NCBI GenBank assembly: GCA_903851365.1
Contig: CAINOB010000050.1
Coordinates: 1-33,082 of the forward strand
Origin: an uncultured Bacteroidota bacterium
Lineage (GTDB): Bacteria; Bacteroidota; Bacteroidia; Bacteroidales; UBA12481
Direction: 5' to 3'
DNA: 33,082 bases
In this document: positions 13,321 to 22,103 of the stretch, piece after piece
How positions within the stretch are numbered: the stretch's first letter is position 1
Layout of the letters: every line of letters begins with the position of its first letter
Translations under genes and position numbers: made by a program
The notes under the pieces: generated by a model
Told to the model about the DNA's origin: nothing
Seen by the model: only the letters and a program-made list of their open reading frames with translations
The model's database searches: none

Positions 13321-14073
13321 ATGTTATTGATTTATACACTCTCAGCAGTTAAAAAATATCCTGAAAAGTTTGAAACACTTTTATCAGGGTTGAATGGCAT
13401 TTCAGGAGCAAGCTTGTATGTAGTTAAGTGCAAAGAGATTTCAGCGGTTGTCAGTGATATCAAAAAAGCTGATCTGATTGCAAGCAGATCCATTGTCCTT
13501 GAATATGCAGAAGTGATCGACAATCTTGCAAAACTCTTCACCCTTCTTCCAATGCGATTTGGTTCGGTGATGGAATCGATTGATGCCATTGCTGATATGC
13601 TCGAAAGAAACTATTGTGAAATTCAACTCAATCTGCTGAAAGTTGAGGATAAATTGGAATTCGGGCTTAAAGTCTTTTGTGATTCCGAAAAATTAAAAGA
13701 AGAACTGCTTACAAAAACTAAGGACGGAATCAAATCACCTGCCAACCCGGCCCATGAAATTGAAAATTCAGTATTCAGGGAATATGTAAACAAAAAGTTA
13801 AAGGAACACAGGCTTGAAGAATTGGTGCTGGTTTATGTTGATTCGGTTATCGCAGAGATCAACAGTTATCTTTCCTTTTTGAATGCAGATAGCAAAATTA
13901 AAAAATTACCATCAGCATCAGTGATGATTGATGCCGTCCTCTTACTGCCAAAAGGGCGGAAGAACGATTTGATTCAGGCAGCCGGGGATCTGCAAAACCA
14001 ATATCCCGGGTTGAGTTTTGTTATGACAGGTCCCTGGCCTCCGTATAGCTTTGTTGAAATCGCGATTAAGTAA
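13321..14073 (+). CDS. gvpF/gvpL: GvpF/GvpL family gas vesicle protein, paralogue 5
   Basis: From the ATG at 13321 the product is 250 residues; an in-frame TTG at 13303 would add six. It starts LLIYTLSAV, carries LLPMRFGSVM at the core motif and ends GPWPPYSFVEIAIK. The ending groups it with paralogue 4. The N-terminal Y-x-Y-G motif is degenerate (IYTLS), and the middle region is the most divergent of the five. It lies between the gvpS-like gene and gvpK, a position not usual for a GvpF/L gene, suggesting a local duplication. It is an assembly-complex protein by family. Confidence 0.88.
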   Translation: MLLIYTLSAVKKYPEKFETLLSGLNGISGASLYVVKCKEISAVVSDIKKADLIASRSIVLEYAEVIDNLAKLFTLLPMRFGSVMESIDAIADMLERNYCEIQLNLLKVEDKLEFGLKVFCDSEKLKEELLTKTKDGIKSPANPAHEIENSVFREYVNKKLKEHRLEELVLVYVDSVIAEINSYLSFLNADSKIKKLPSASVMIDAVLLLPKGRKNDLIQAAGDLQNQYPGLSFVMTGPWPPYSFVEIAIK

Positions 14074-14078
14074 CCAGT

Positions 14079-14426
14079 ATGATGAGTGATAATAAAATAT
14101 TTTTTAATACCGGCTCTCTTGATGGATTGTCTGAGGAGATCGGAAGACTGACGAGTACGGATGAGTCAAAACTTAAGCTCACTCCTGATAACGCTGATTC
14201 CGGCCTGGCTAAGTTGGTACTCACTTTGGTAGAACTTATCAGAAAACTCGTTGAAAAGCAGGCCATGAGAAGAGTTGACGGAGGCTCGCTGACAGATGAA
14301 GAGATTGAAAGATTGGGGGAAACGCTGATGAAGCTTGAAATGAAAATGGAAGAATTAAAAACTCATTTTAACTTGACCGACAGGGATTTGAACATCAACC
14401 TCGGTCCACTTGGGGATTTAATGTGA
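14079..14426 (+). CDS. gvpK: Gas vesicle protein GvpK
   Basis: The 115-residue product has the GvpK core: GLAKLVLTLVELIRKLVEKQAMRRVDGGSLTDEEIERLGETLMKLEMKMEELK at about 42-94, followed by the conserved tail with DLNINLGPLG. The VELIRKL..KQA.RR.D.GSL..EE.ERLG pattern is diagnostic. GvpK is a cytoplasmic minor protein needed for vesicle formation. It starts five bases after paralogue 5 and closes the cluster: a hairpin follows, and the next genes are on the other strand. Either of the two adjacent ATG codons (14079 or 14082) could start it. Confidence 0.95.
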   Translation: MMSDNKIFFNTGSLDGLSEEIGRLTSTDESKLKLTPDNADSGLAKLVLTLVELIRKLVEKQAMRRVDGGSLTDEEIERLGETLMKLEMKMEELKTHFNLTDRDLNINLGPLGDLM

Positions 14427-14432
14427 TATCAG

Positions 14433-14473
14433 GCTAACGACCGTAATTGTGCCTGTTCCAATTAGGTATTAGC
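14433..14473. terminator. Hairpin between convergent gvpK and membrane-protein genes
   Basis: Paired segments GCTAA/TTAGC, ACC/GGT and TAATTG/CAATTA give about 14 base pairs with small bulges and a 9-base loop. It fills the 47-base gap between the gvpK stop (14426) and the stop of the leftward gene (14474). There is no U tract on either strand, so a bidirectional terminator is likely from position but not proven. Confidence 0.45.
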
Positions 14474-15061
14474 TTATCCTTCATCTTTTTTCAATTCCTC
14501 AATAATCCTGTTCAGATTGTGTACTAACGGCATTGATTTGCGGCGCCACGTGATATATCCGATAAGGAATGATATTCCCATGGTGATAAAATACACAGCT
14601 TGTACAAGTAGAATCTTGATAATCAAACTATAATCCGCCAAAAATTTATCATCAATTATTGCCCATGTTACAACTATATCGGTTAATCCAACTAAAGCGA
14701 TAATGAAACAAACGGTACCTTTCGTCCACAGTTTATGACGGTTTCTTGCTGCAGTCAACATTTCAAGCACAGGAGCTGAATAATCCACGGCTTTGTTTTT
14801 TCTGAAATGGTAACGGAAATATATTGCCGACATGCTAAATATCAACACATACATCCCACCCTGAAGACGACGGTTAAGACCAAGTTCCGGATCAGGATTC
14901 AAAATCAATAATCCTGTGTATATCAAAGCAAATACTACATATACGATATACATACCGTGCATCAGCTTTTTGTTGCGTGAGTCCAGTTTCTTGAGTGAAT
15001 CCATAACCTGATCGAGGTTCACTGGCTCCTCCAGGTTGTTCGTTTTGTTGTTAAATGTCAT
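14474..15061 (-). CDS. Four-helix membrane protein linked to an ECF sigma factor
   Basis: The 195-residue product has a soluble N-terminus (1-35, including SLKKLDSRNKKLMHG) and four predicted membrane segments at about 36-55, 68-84, 105-133 and 145-170, then a short charged tail. No catalytic motif is visible and I do not recognise a family. It starts 11 bases inside the end of the sigma-factor gene, so the two are translationally coupled. That arrangement is typical of an ECF sigma factor and its membrane anti-sigma partner or sensed membrane protein. The anti-sigma role is inferred from position only; no zinc-binding anti-sigma motif is seen. Confidence 0.85.
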   Translation of the reverse strand: MTFNNKTNNLEEPVNLDQVMDSLKKLDSRNKKLMHGMYIVYVVFALIYTGLLILNPDPELGLNRRLQGGMYVLIFSMSAIYFRYHFRKNKAVDYSAPVLEMLTAARNRHKLWTKGTVCFIIALVGLTDIVVTWAIIDDKFLADYSLIIKILLVQAVYFITMGISFLIGYITWRRKSMPLVHNLNRIIEELKKDEG

Positions 15062-15569
15062 ACTGCCCTCCTTTCACTTTTTCACGGAGTTCTTCCTTGA
15101 TCCGATGGATTTTTACCCGAACATTTGTTTCCGTGATACCCACAATTTCTGCGATCTCCTTAGTATTTAATTCCTCCAGAACCAACGACATGATAATTTT
15201 GTCTACTACAGACAATTGATTGATCAGATTAGACATCAGCTCGAGTTGTTTCTCATGAACAATGGAATCCTCCCGATCATCCCCGACCAGGTTTGCAGCT
15301 TTTCCATCATCCAGATAAGTGTTAAAATTGAGATACTTATTCTTTTTGTTAACAAATGAGAGAGCTGTATTTACAGCAATCCGGTAAACCCAGGTTGAAA
15401 GCTGCGCATCACCCCTGAATTTCTCTAATCCCCTCCAAACATTAATCAGAATTTCCTGATAAAGATCTTCGGAATCGTCGGAAGTACCGGCATAATACCG
15501 GCTCACCGATCGGATCCGGCTTTGGTTCTCTTCAATGATCTGTTTGTACTGGATGTCCTTACTGTTCAT
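15051..15569 (-). CDS. RNA polymerase ECF-type sigma factor
   Basis: The 172-residue product has sigma region 2 (SEDLYQEILINVWRGLEKFRG, then STWVYRIAVNTALSF) at about 32-72 and region 4 (IMSLVLEELNTKEIAEIVGITETNVRVKIHRIKEELRE) at about 124-163, with no region 1 or 3, as in ECF sigma factors. It would direct RNA polymerase to a specific promoter set. The membrane-protein gene overlaps its 3' end. It is divergent from the dnaE-type gene across 135 bases that hold a 16-bp palindrome. Its target genes cannot be read from this window, and nothing shows that it controls the gvp cluster next door. Confidence 0.93.
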   Translation of the reverse strand: MNSKDIQYKQIIEENQSRIRSVSRYYAGTSDDSEDLYQEILINVWRGLEKFRGDAQLSTWVYRIAVNTALSFVNKKNKYLNFNTYLDDGKAANLVGDDREDSIVHEKQLELMSNLINQLSVVDKIIMSLVLEELNTKEIAEIVGITETNVRVKIHRIKEELREKVKGGQYDI

Positions 15570-15604
15570 GTCGCTTTTCCGTTCAGCAGTTTGACTACGG
15601 TCTG

Positions 15605-15620
15605 TTTGTAATGTTACAAA
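15605..15620. promoter_or_regulatory. Perfect 16-bp palindrome between divergent sigma and dnaE-type genes
   Basis: TTTGTAA, two bases TG and TTACAAA form an exact inverted repeat about 36 bases upstream of the sigma-factor start and 85 bases upstream of the polymerase start. The position and symmetry suit a dimeric regulator controlling one or both genes. The regulator is unknown. Confidence 0.45.
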
Positions 15621-15704
15621 ATATTCCGATATCAGAATTTTTCTTATATTATAATCTTATAATTGATTATTTTTTAAACAAAAAAGAAGTAAGGCCTACC
15701 TTTT

Positions 15705-18700
15705 ATGTTTCTAAACTGCCATAGCTATTATAGCCTTCGTTACGGAACTCTACCAATAGACGAACTTATCGAGGAAGCCTTGAAAACCGGGGTTACTGCT
15801 CTTGCATTAACTGATATCAACAACTCCACGGGTGTGCCTGATTTTGTGAAAGCTTGCAGAAAAGCAGGAATCAAGCCGATAACCGGAATCGAGTTTCATA
15901 TCAGTGATCAGCTTAGATATATCGGCATAGCACGTAACAGAGAAGGAATGCGTGAATTGAATGACCTCCTAACCCAACATAATATCTCAGGAAACCCACT
16001 ACCCGAGCGACCTGAGAATCTTGATAACTGCTTCATTGTTTATCCCCTTAGCGCCTATCCTAAATCAAGGCTGCGTGATAACGAATGGGTGGGTATTCGT
16101 ATGCGTGAAACCCGTAAACTAATCAGTTCTGAATTCAAATCGAATCAGGCGAAGATTCTACTGATTCACCCGGTAACCTTTGCTGATACAGGGGGATATC
16201 AACTACATCGAAATCTTCGCGCGATAGATCATAATACCCTATTATCCAAACTTAACGGAAATCAAATAGCTGATCCGGGAGAACGTTTTTGGCCTGTTCA
16301 TGAACTCAAGGCGGCACTAAGTGACTATCCACGGATCATTCAGAATACCCTTCAGGTAATATCTCAATGTGAAGCCGAGTTCGACTTTACAACCGTGAAA
16401 AACAAGCAGGCTTTCACCGGCAACAGCCGGGATGATTATCATCTCCTCTCCAAACTGGCCATGGAAGGTGTCAGGCACAGGTATGGCAGAAACAATGAAG
16501 AAGCCATTCAGCGAGTCCAGAAGGAGCTTGATATCATTGCACGTCTTGGTTTTTCGGCCTATTTTCTAATCACCTGGGATATTATTCGATACTCTATGTC
16601 ACGTGGATTTCATCATGTTGGCCGTGGTTCCGGCGCCAACTCTGTTGTCGCCTATTGCCTCAAAATAACGGATGTTGATCCTATAGATCTGGACCTATAC
16701 TTTGAGCGTTTTATCAACCCCCGCCGTACCAGTCCTCCCGACTTTGATATCGATTACTCATGGAAAGATCGCGATGAAGTGCAAGACTATATCTTCAAGC
16801 GATACGGATATTCGCATACTGCTCTGCTCGGAACCATGTCTACCTTTCGCGGTAAATCCATTCTCCGTGAGTTAGGTAAAGTGTACGGACTACCGAAAGC
16901 CGAAATCGACCGATTGGTCGATGACCCCAATAACCCGCTCAATAAAACAGATATTGTTGACCATATCCGCGAAATCGGATTGAAAATGACAGATTATCCT
17001 AATCTTCGAAGCATTCATGCAGGCGGTGTGTTGATATCTGAAGAGCCTATCACGTACTTTACTGCACTTGATATGCCACCAAAGGGTTTCCCGACTACTC
17101 AGTGGGATATGTATGTTGCCGAAGACATAGGTTTCGAAAAGCTTGATATACTCAGTCAACGTGGTATCGGCCATATTCATGAAGCAGTGGATATCATACG
17201 CGAAAACCGAGGAGTCAACATCGATATACACCAGGTTGAAAAATTCAAAAAAGACGAACGCGTTCGAAAACTGCTCAAAGTAGGCGAAACCAATGGCTGT
17301 TTTTACATTGAAAGTCCCGCGATGCGTGGATTACTCAAGAAGCTGAAGTGCGATGACTATCTTACACTGGTCGCTGCCAGCTCTATCATTCGTCCTGGTG
17401 TATCCAGCTCAGGAATGATGCGTGAGTATATCTATCGTTTCAATAACCCCGGAAAATTCACCTACCTCCATCCGGTCATGGAGCAGCAACTAAAAGAAAC
17501 CTATGGTGTTATGGTTTATCAGGAAGATGTATTAAAGGTATGCCATCACTTTGCCGGTCTTGATCTGGGGGACGCTGATGTTCTCCGACGGGCAATGAGC
17601 GGGAAGTATAGATCTAAGGATGAGTTTCAGCGGATTGTGAATAAGTTCTTTCAGAACTGTCAGGAAAAGGGATACACCGAAGAAGTTACCCGTGAAGTCT
17701 GGCGACAAATCGAGTCTTTTGCCGCATACTCGTTTTCAAAAGCTCACTCCGCTAGCTATGCGGTTGAAAGCTACCAGAGTCTTTATCTTAAGGCCTATTT
17801 CCCAAAGGAATTTATGGTAGCTGTGCTCAATAATTTTGGAGGTTTCTATTCGGCCTGGGTATATATTAACGAAGCTCGCCGATGGGGTGCCTCTATTCAT
17901 ACGCCCTGTGTAAATCATTCGACTCAGTATACTCGGATACTGGGAAAGGATATTTATCTCGGATTTACCTATATAAATGATGTCGAACAGGATATCGGTA
18001 ATCAAATTGCTCACGAAAGAAAGGAAAATGGTGATTTCAGAGATCTTGAAAACTTTGTAAGCCGTGTCAGGATTGGTATACAGCAATTGATCCTACTCAT
18101 TCGCGTTAATGCTTTCGGATTCACGGGAAAATCGAAGTCTGCACTTCTTTGGGAAGCCCATATGCTTCTTGGGAAAAAAGACTCGAAAGAACTGCAGGAC
18201 AGCCTGTTTGAATTTCCCCGCAAAAAATTCACGCTTCCTGATCTGGAGAGAAACCGACTCGAAGATGCATACGATGAAATCGAGCTTTTTGGATTTCCAG
18301 TTACCTGCTCGTATTTCGATTTATTAAGAACCTCTTTTCGGGGTGAGATTAAAGCTCGGGGCCTCACTTCATATGTTGGCCGTAAAATACGAATGGTTGG
18401 CCAGCTTGTAGTTATAAAATACGTTCGTACAATAAAACGTGAATTGATGCATTTTGGCTGCTTTCTTGATGATACCGGAGAGTTCTTCGATACCGTTCAC
18501 TTTCCGCAAAGTCTCCGACTTTATCCTTTTAGGGGGTATGGAGTATACCTAATTCTGGGTAAAGTCGTTGAGGAGTTCGGGTTTGCATCAATTGAGGTTG
18601 AAAAAATGGCCAAGTTGCCGGTTCGGAATCTCGACGATAAAGGTGCCCTTCCTGAACTAAGGGTTCATCAGGGATATAATCCTTTTGAACAATACAATTC

Positions 18701-18752
18701 GGTACAGTTGCCAACTCATACAAGAATAGATGAAAACTTATCTTTATTATAA
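15705..18752 (+). CDS. DNA polymerase III alpha subunit, error-prone DnaE2-type
   Basis: The 1015-residue product has the alpha-subunit layout: PHP domain (1-230), the polymerase core with GRGSGANS (307-314) and the catalytic aspartates in PPDFDID (346 and 348) and KLDILSQRG (481), then FAAYSFSKAHSASYA with the helix-hairpin-helix region, and an OB-like C-terminal part. At about 1015 residues it is shorter than replicative DnaE (about 1160 or more). The first PHP motif reads N-C-H instead of H-x-H, consistent with loss of PHP metal binding. This fits the accessory, damage-inducible DnaE2/ImuC type of Bacteroidota, involved in translesion synthesis. ImuA and ImuB genes, the usual partners, are not next to it. 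Confidence 0.9.
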   Translation: MFLNCHSYYSLRYGTLPIDELIEEALKTGVTALALTDINNSTGVPDFVKACRKAGIKPITGIEFHISDQLRYIGIARNREGMRELNDLLTQHNISGNPLPERPENLDNCFIVYPLSAYPKSRLRDNEWVGIRMRETRKLISSEFKSNQAKILLIHPVTFADTGGYQLHRNLRAIDHNTLLSKLNGNQIADPGERFWPVHELKAALSDYPRIIQNTLQVISQCEAEFDFTTVKNKQAFTGNSRDDYHLLSKLAMEGVRHRYGRNNEEAIQRVQKELDIIARLGFSAYFLITWDIIRYSMSRGFHHVGRGSGANSVVAYCLKITDVDPIDLDLYFERFINPRRTSPPDFDIDYSWKDRDEVQDYIFKRYGYSHTALLGTMSTFRGKSILRELGKVYGLPKAEIDRLVDDPNNPLNKTDIVDHIREIGLKMTDYPNLRSIHAGGVLISEEPITYFTALDMPPKGFPTTQWDMYVAEDIGFEKLDILSQRGIGHIHEAVDIIRENRGVNIDIHQVEKFKKDERVRKLLKVGETNGCFYIESPAMRGLLKKLKCDDYLTLVAASSIIRPGVSSSGMMREYIYRFNNPGKFTYLHPVMEQQLKETYGVMVYQEDVLKVCHHFAGLDLGDADVLRRAMSGKYRSKDEFQRIVNKFFQNCQEKGYTEEVTREVWRQIESFAAYSFSKAHSASYAVESYQSLYLKAYFPKEFMVAVLNNFGGFYSAWVYINEARRWGASIHTPCVNHSTQYTRILGKDIYLGFTYINDVEQDIGNQIAHERKENGDFRDLENFVSRVRIGIQQLILLIRVNAFGFTGKSKSALLWEAHMLLGKKDSKELQDSLFEFPRKKFTLPDLERNRLEDAYDEIELFGFPVTCSYFDLLRTSFRGEIKARGLTSYVGRKIRMVGQLVVIKYVRTIKRELMHFGCFLDDTGEFFDTVHFPQSLRLYPFRGYGVYLILGKVVEEFGFASIEVEKMAKLPVRNLDDKGALPELRVHQGYNPFEQYNSVQLPTHTRIDENLSLL

Positions 18753-18826
18753 TCTTATTATCAAGTACTTATGTTGGCCTCCTTGTTCCTTCACCAGAAA
18801 CTTTGTACATTGATCAAGGAATTCTG

Positions 18827-18866
18827 GAGTTGCCTTATTGCTGGCAACTCTATAAAGTTGCCAACT
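18827..18866 (+). promoter_or_regulatory. Overlapping alternative hairpins in the leader of the NRAMP gene
   Basis: GAGTTGCC (18827-18834) can pair with GGCAACTC (18843-18850), while GGCAACT (18843-18849) can instead pair with AGTTGCC (18856-18862) just before the ATG at 18869. The two hairpins are mutually exclusive. The second arm is part of AGTTGCCAACT, an odd-centred palindrome also present at 18706-18716. It could be an RNA switch or a repressor operator for metal control of the transporter. It is not the known yybP-ykoY manganese riboswitch by eye. Confidence 0.4.
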
Positions 18867-18868
18867 AT

Positions 18869-20128
18869 ATGAGTTTTTTTAAGGATTTAAAGCGCCGCGA
18901 TCATAAACCGGCTTTCGGAGGTCTTGAAATATTCAAGTACATCGGACCGGGGCTATTAGTAACTGTGGGATTTATTGATCCTGGAAACTGGGCATCAAAC
19001 CTGGCGGCAGGGGCTGTACATGGTTACACTTTATTGTGGATGGTGACCCTTTCTACCATCATGCTTATTATTTTACAGCATAATGTCGCTCATCTTGGAA
19101 TAGCAACAGGGCTTTGTCTTTCAGAAGCTGCCTCTACTTATATCAAACCCATCTATTCCAGGATGATACTGGGATCTGCCATGCTGGCATCAATCTCTAC
19201 ATCGCTTGCCGAAATCCTTGGTGGAGCCATTGCTCTTAACATGCTATTTCAAATCCCAATTAAAGCAGGAGCTCTGATGGTGCTTGCTTTTGTCACGATT
19301 ATGCTCCTATCCAACTCATATAGGCTGATCGAAAAATGGATCATTGCCTTTGTCTCAATAATCGGGTTGTCATTTATTTACGAATTAAGCCTCGTCCAAA
19401 TCGATTGGGGACAAGCAACGATGGCCTGGATTACCCCATCATTTCCAAAAGGATCGATGATTATAATCATGAGTGTTCTGGGTGCTGTTGTTATGCCACA
19501 TAACCTCTTCCTTCATTCAGAAGTTATACAAAGCCGGCAATGGAATCTTAAGGATGAAAAAATAATCAAGAAACAACTCGATTTTGAACTATTCGACACT
19601 TTGTTTTCTATGATTATTGGTTGGGCGATCAATAGCGCAATGATCCTGCTTGCTGCAGCTACATTTTTCAAAACAAAAACTCCTGTCAGCGAGCTCCAGC
19701 AAGCACATCAAATATTGATGCCCCTACTCGGGAACCACGCTTCAGTGATCTTTGCTGTAGCATTATTATTTGCCGGGATCGCGTCAACCATCACTTCAGG
19801 AATGGCTGCGGGATCGATTTTTGCAGGAATTTTTAAAGAACCTTATGATATTAAAGATAACCACTCCAGACTTGGAGTTATTATTTCTCTATTAATAGCT
19901 ACAAGCATTATTTTCATCATTTCAAATCCTTTTAATGGTTTGATTTTCTCTCAAATGCTGCTGAGCATGCAACTCCCTTTTACTATTTTCTTGCAGGTTT
20001 TCTTAACCTCTTCCGACAAGGTAATGGGGAAATATAAAAACGATCGACTGACACGTATTACATTATATACAGTTGGTGCTATTGTTACAGCACTCAATAT
20101 CGGATTATTGGTCAGTCTGATTTTCTGA
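18869..20128 (+). CDS. NRAMP-family divalent metal (Mn2+/Fe2+) transporter
   Basis: From the ATG at 18869 the product is 419 residues; an in-frame start at 18803 was rejected because it would translate the hairpin-rich leader. It is an integral inner-membrane protein with about 11 membrane helices. The NRAMP signatures are the first-helix GFIDPGNWA (DPGN at about 37-40) and the sixth-helix GAVVMPHNLFLHS, where the Ala and Met that contact metal in bacterial NRAMPs are kept. These residues favour Mn2+ or Fe2+ uptake coupled to protons. It may be regulated by the alternative hairpins or palindromes in its leader. Its 3' end overlaps the convergent GH127-type gene by 17 bases. Confidence 0.92.
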   Translation: MSFFKDLKRRDHKPAFGGLEIFKYIGPGLLVTVGFIDPGNWASNLAAGAVHGYTLLWMVTLSTIMLIILQHNVAHLGIATGLCLSEAASTYIKPIYSRMILGSAMLASISTSLAEILGGAIALNMLFQIPIKAGALMVLAFVTIMLLSNSYRLIEKWIIAFVSIIGLSFIYELSLVQIDWGQATMAWITPSFPKGSMIIIMSVLGAVVMPHNLFLHSEVIQSRQWNLKDEKIIKKQLDFELFDTLFSMIIGWAINSAMILLAAATFFKTKTPVSELQQAHQILMPLLGNHASVIFAVALLFAGIASTITSGMAAGSIFAGIFKEPYDIKDNHSRLGVIISLLIATSIIFIISNPFNGLIFSQMLLSMQLPFTIFLQVFLTSSDKVMGKYKNDRLTRITLYTVGAIVTALNIGLLVSLIF

Positions 20129-21989
20129 GATTATCAATCCTCCAGTATATCGAGTAACGTTGATCGAACAGTTGGTAAAAGGGTACTAGTACAATTGAGT
20201 CTCCTGCATTTACCGGAGCCTTAAAAAGAAGTTTTTCTTTAGAGGGGCGGAGTATCCAACTCTGAATCAACCCTTTGGAAACCAAATCCGGAACCTTAAC
20301 AGGCTTACTTTCATATGGGCCATAATGACCGTAAATGAATTTCTCGCTTAGACCGGTATTTCCCAGTAAACCAGCTAATACAATCGGACCATACATTACT
20401 GCACATGTATCAGGTGAGTCTGGCATGCAATTCAAGTGCAACGTCATGGGTAGAATTACTGAGATCTTGTCACCATTACTCCACCTTCGTCTGATTTTAA
20501 AATAGCTCGAAGGACTTGCTGAAAAGTCAACTGACTTTCCATTGACCTTTATTTGTGCATCCGCTGCAACCCAAGCTGGTATTCTAAAATTGAGAGAAAA
20601 CTCCAACGGTTTAAGTAATCCGATAGCAACTTCAATATTTTCATTTTCCAGCAATCCGGAAACCATTTTTAAGGAAAATCCCAACGAATCAATATGCAAT
20701 TCTGATGAGATATATTGATCGATATAAAGCTCATCCTTGTCAACTGAATATATACATTCTCCGGATTTGGCAAAATTTTCAATTCCAGTTCCAGTGCAAC
20801 ACCAAAACGAAGATTCTGGGGTGCTGAAAGTCTTGTAATAACCGGGAGCCATTGGAACATAATACATGGTCATACCGCTAATCGGATGTTGCGTTGGAAG
20901 AATTCCATTCCATAAAGCAATTTCATAATAATCCGAAAAAGCAGCATCATGATTCCATTGCCACAAATGACGCGTTAGCTTAAGCAAATTGTAGGTGCAG
21001 CAACTTTCATGACTTGATGGCCCTAACTCACTGTGAATATGCCAACTATCAGAACCCCATATCTCTCCATTTGATGTACCTCCTGTCACAAAACATCTGG
21101 AGTCGATGACCGTTTTCCAAAAAAACTCAGCAATTGTCCGGAGTTTAGGATTTCCAGTCAGCTCGTAACCCCTCGCTACTCCTATCACATTTGGAATAAA
21201 CGAGTTAACATGTTGCCCTTTCAAACTATCTTTATGATTTACGAGTGGATTAAAATAGCTATTCTGATAAAACCTCTTCGCCAGATCACTATAAACTCTG
21301 TTGCCTGTCAGTGAAAAAAGGTTATAAAGGACCTCGTTCATTCCCCCTTGTTCAGTGTGATCCAGCATATTCTGCATTTGCACTTCCGTTAAATGCGAAC
21401 ACCTTGAATCTATCCAATCCCCCATCTTACAGGCAATATTTAAGGCTACGGAATCTCCACACCAGACAAAAGCATCCGTCAAACCAGCAAGTATTTTATG
21501 TATCGTGTAATAGGGTGCCCAAACCTTATTAGCATTTTCAACCCTATCGATAAATTCTCGCGGAAAAGCGCTGATGTATCCGTCACCGTTGGCATCCTGA
21601 CATAGTTTTAACTCCTTTGTCACATAGCGAACCCTTGCTAACATTGTTGTATCGCCAGTGGCAGCCCACATCATGGAGCAAGCTGAGAGGTAATGTCCTG
21701 TAAAATGTCCGCGGAGCTCACGTTCCTCCCATCCTTTATAACTCTCCGACTTTGGAACCAATCCTGCAGTCAGTCGAAAGTTTGCCAGTAGCCGGTCTGG
21801 ATTAAGGTTTTTTAAATATTGTAAATCCCTGATCTGAGCATCTTTAAACGGCCCATTCAATAACTTCACATGGTTTATGGCAGTGGCTTTTTGATCGCCA
21901 AACGAGATCACATGTGTCTTGTTTTGGCTGCATCCCAAACAAATAAGTAATATCAGTAAAGGTGCCAAGGATGACCGAGTATTCAGCAT
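20112..21989 (-). CDS. GH127-type glycoside hydrolase lipoprotein (beta-L-arabinofuranosidase-like)
   Basis: The 625-residue product has a lipoprotein-like signal ending LICLGC (Cys20), though Cys rather than Leu stands at the -3 site. The body matches the former DUF1680, now GH127 and relatives: GWEERELRGHFTGHYLSA, then QGGMNEVLYNLF, GGTSNGEIWG (Glu309), HESCC (Glu328, Cys330), and WCCTGTG (Cys397, Cys398). In characterised GH127 enzymes a glutamate and three cysteines bind zinc and a cysteine is the nucleophile, so the active site looks intact. It would remove beta-L-arabinofuranose from plant or algal glycans at the cell surface. It stands alone, without SusC/D or other glycan genes, so it is not in a typical utilisation locus. 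Confidence 0.9.
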   Translation of the reverse strand: MLNTRSSLAPLLILLICLGCSQNKTHVISFGDQKATAINHVKLLNGPFKDAQIRDLQYLKNLNPDRLLANFRLTAGLVPKSESYKGWEERELRGHFTGHYLSACSMMWAATGDTTMLARVRYVTKELKLCQDANGDGYISAFPREFIDRVENANKVWAPYYTIHKILAGLTDAFVWCGDSVALNIACKMGDWIDSRCSHLTEVQMQNMLDHTEQGGMNEVLYNLFSLTGNRVYSDLAKRFYQNSYFNPLVNHKDSLKGQHVNSFIPNVIGVARGYELTGNPKLRTIAEFFWKTVIDSRCFVTGGTSNGEIWGSDSWHIHSELGPSSHESCCTYNLLKLTRHLWQWNHDAAFSDYYEIALWNGILPTQHPISGMTMYYVPMAPGYYKTFSTPESSFWCCTGTGIENFAKSGECIYSVDKDELYIDQYISSELHIDSLGFSLKMVSGLLENENIEVAIGLLKPLEFSLNFRIPAWVAADAQIKVNGKSVDFSASPSSYFKIRRRWSNGDKISVILPMTLHLNCMPDSPDTCAVMYGPIVLAGLLGNTGLSEKFIYGHYGPYESKPVKVPDLVSKGLIQSWILRPSKEKLLFKAPVNAGDSIVLVPFYQLFDQRYSIYWRIDNLRKSD

Positions 21990-22103
21990 AGCATTTTATT
22001 TATCCTTATAAAATTAATTGTTTTTGCTACACTTATCCAAATGTATTGGAACTTGCACTTGAATTGTTATTTTTATCTGATAAACCTATTAATAATCACA
22101 TAA

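Noticed and set aside
15647-18758. 14-base direct repeat TATTATAATCTTAT flanking the DnaE2-type gene (15647-15660 and 18745-18758) as attachment sites
   Set aside because: The repeat is pure AT-rich spacer except for one C, overlaps the stop codon, and no integrase or other mobility gene is present; chance is likely.
18803-18868. Upstream ATG for the NRAMP gene
   Set aside because: The extra 22 residues come from the hairpin-rich leader and are not part of the NRAMP fold; the ATG at 18869 is preferred.
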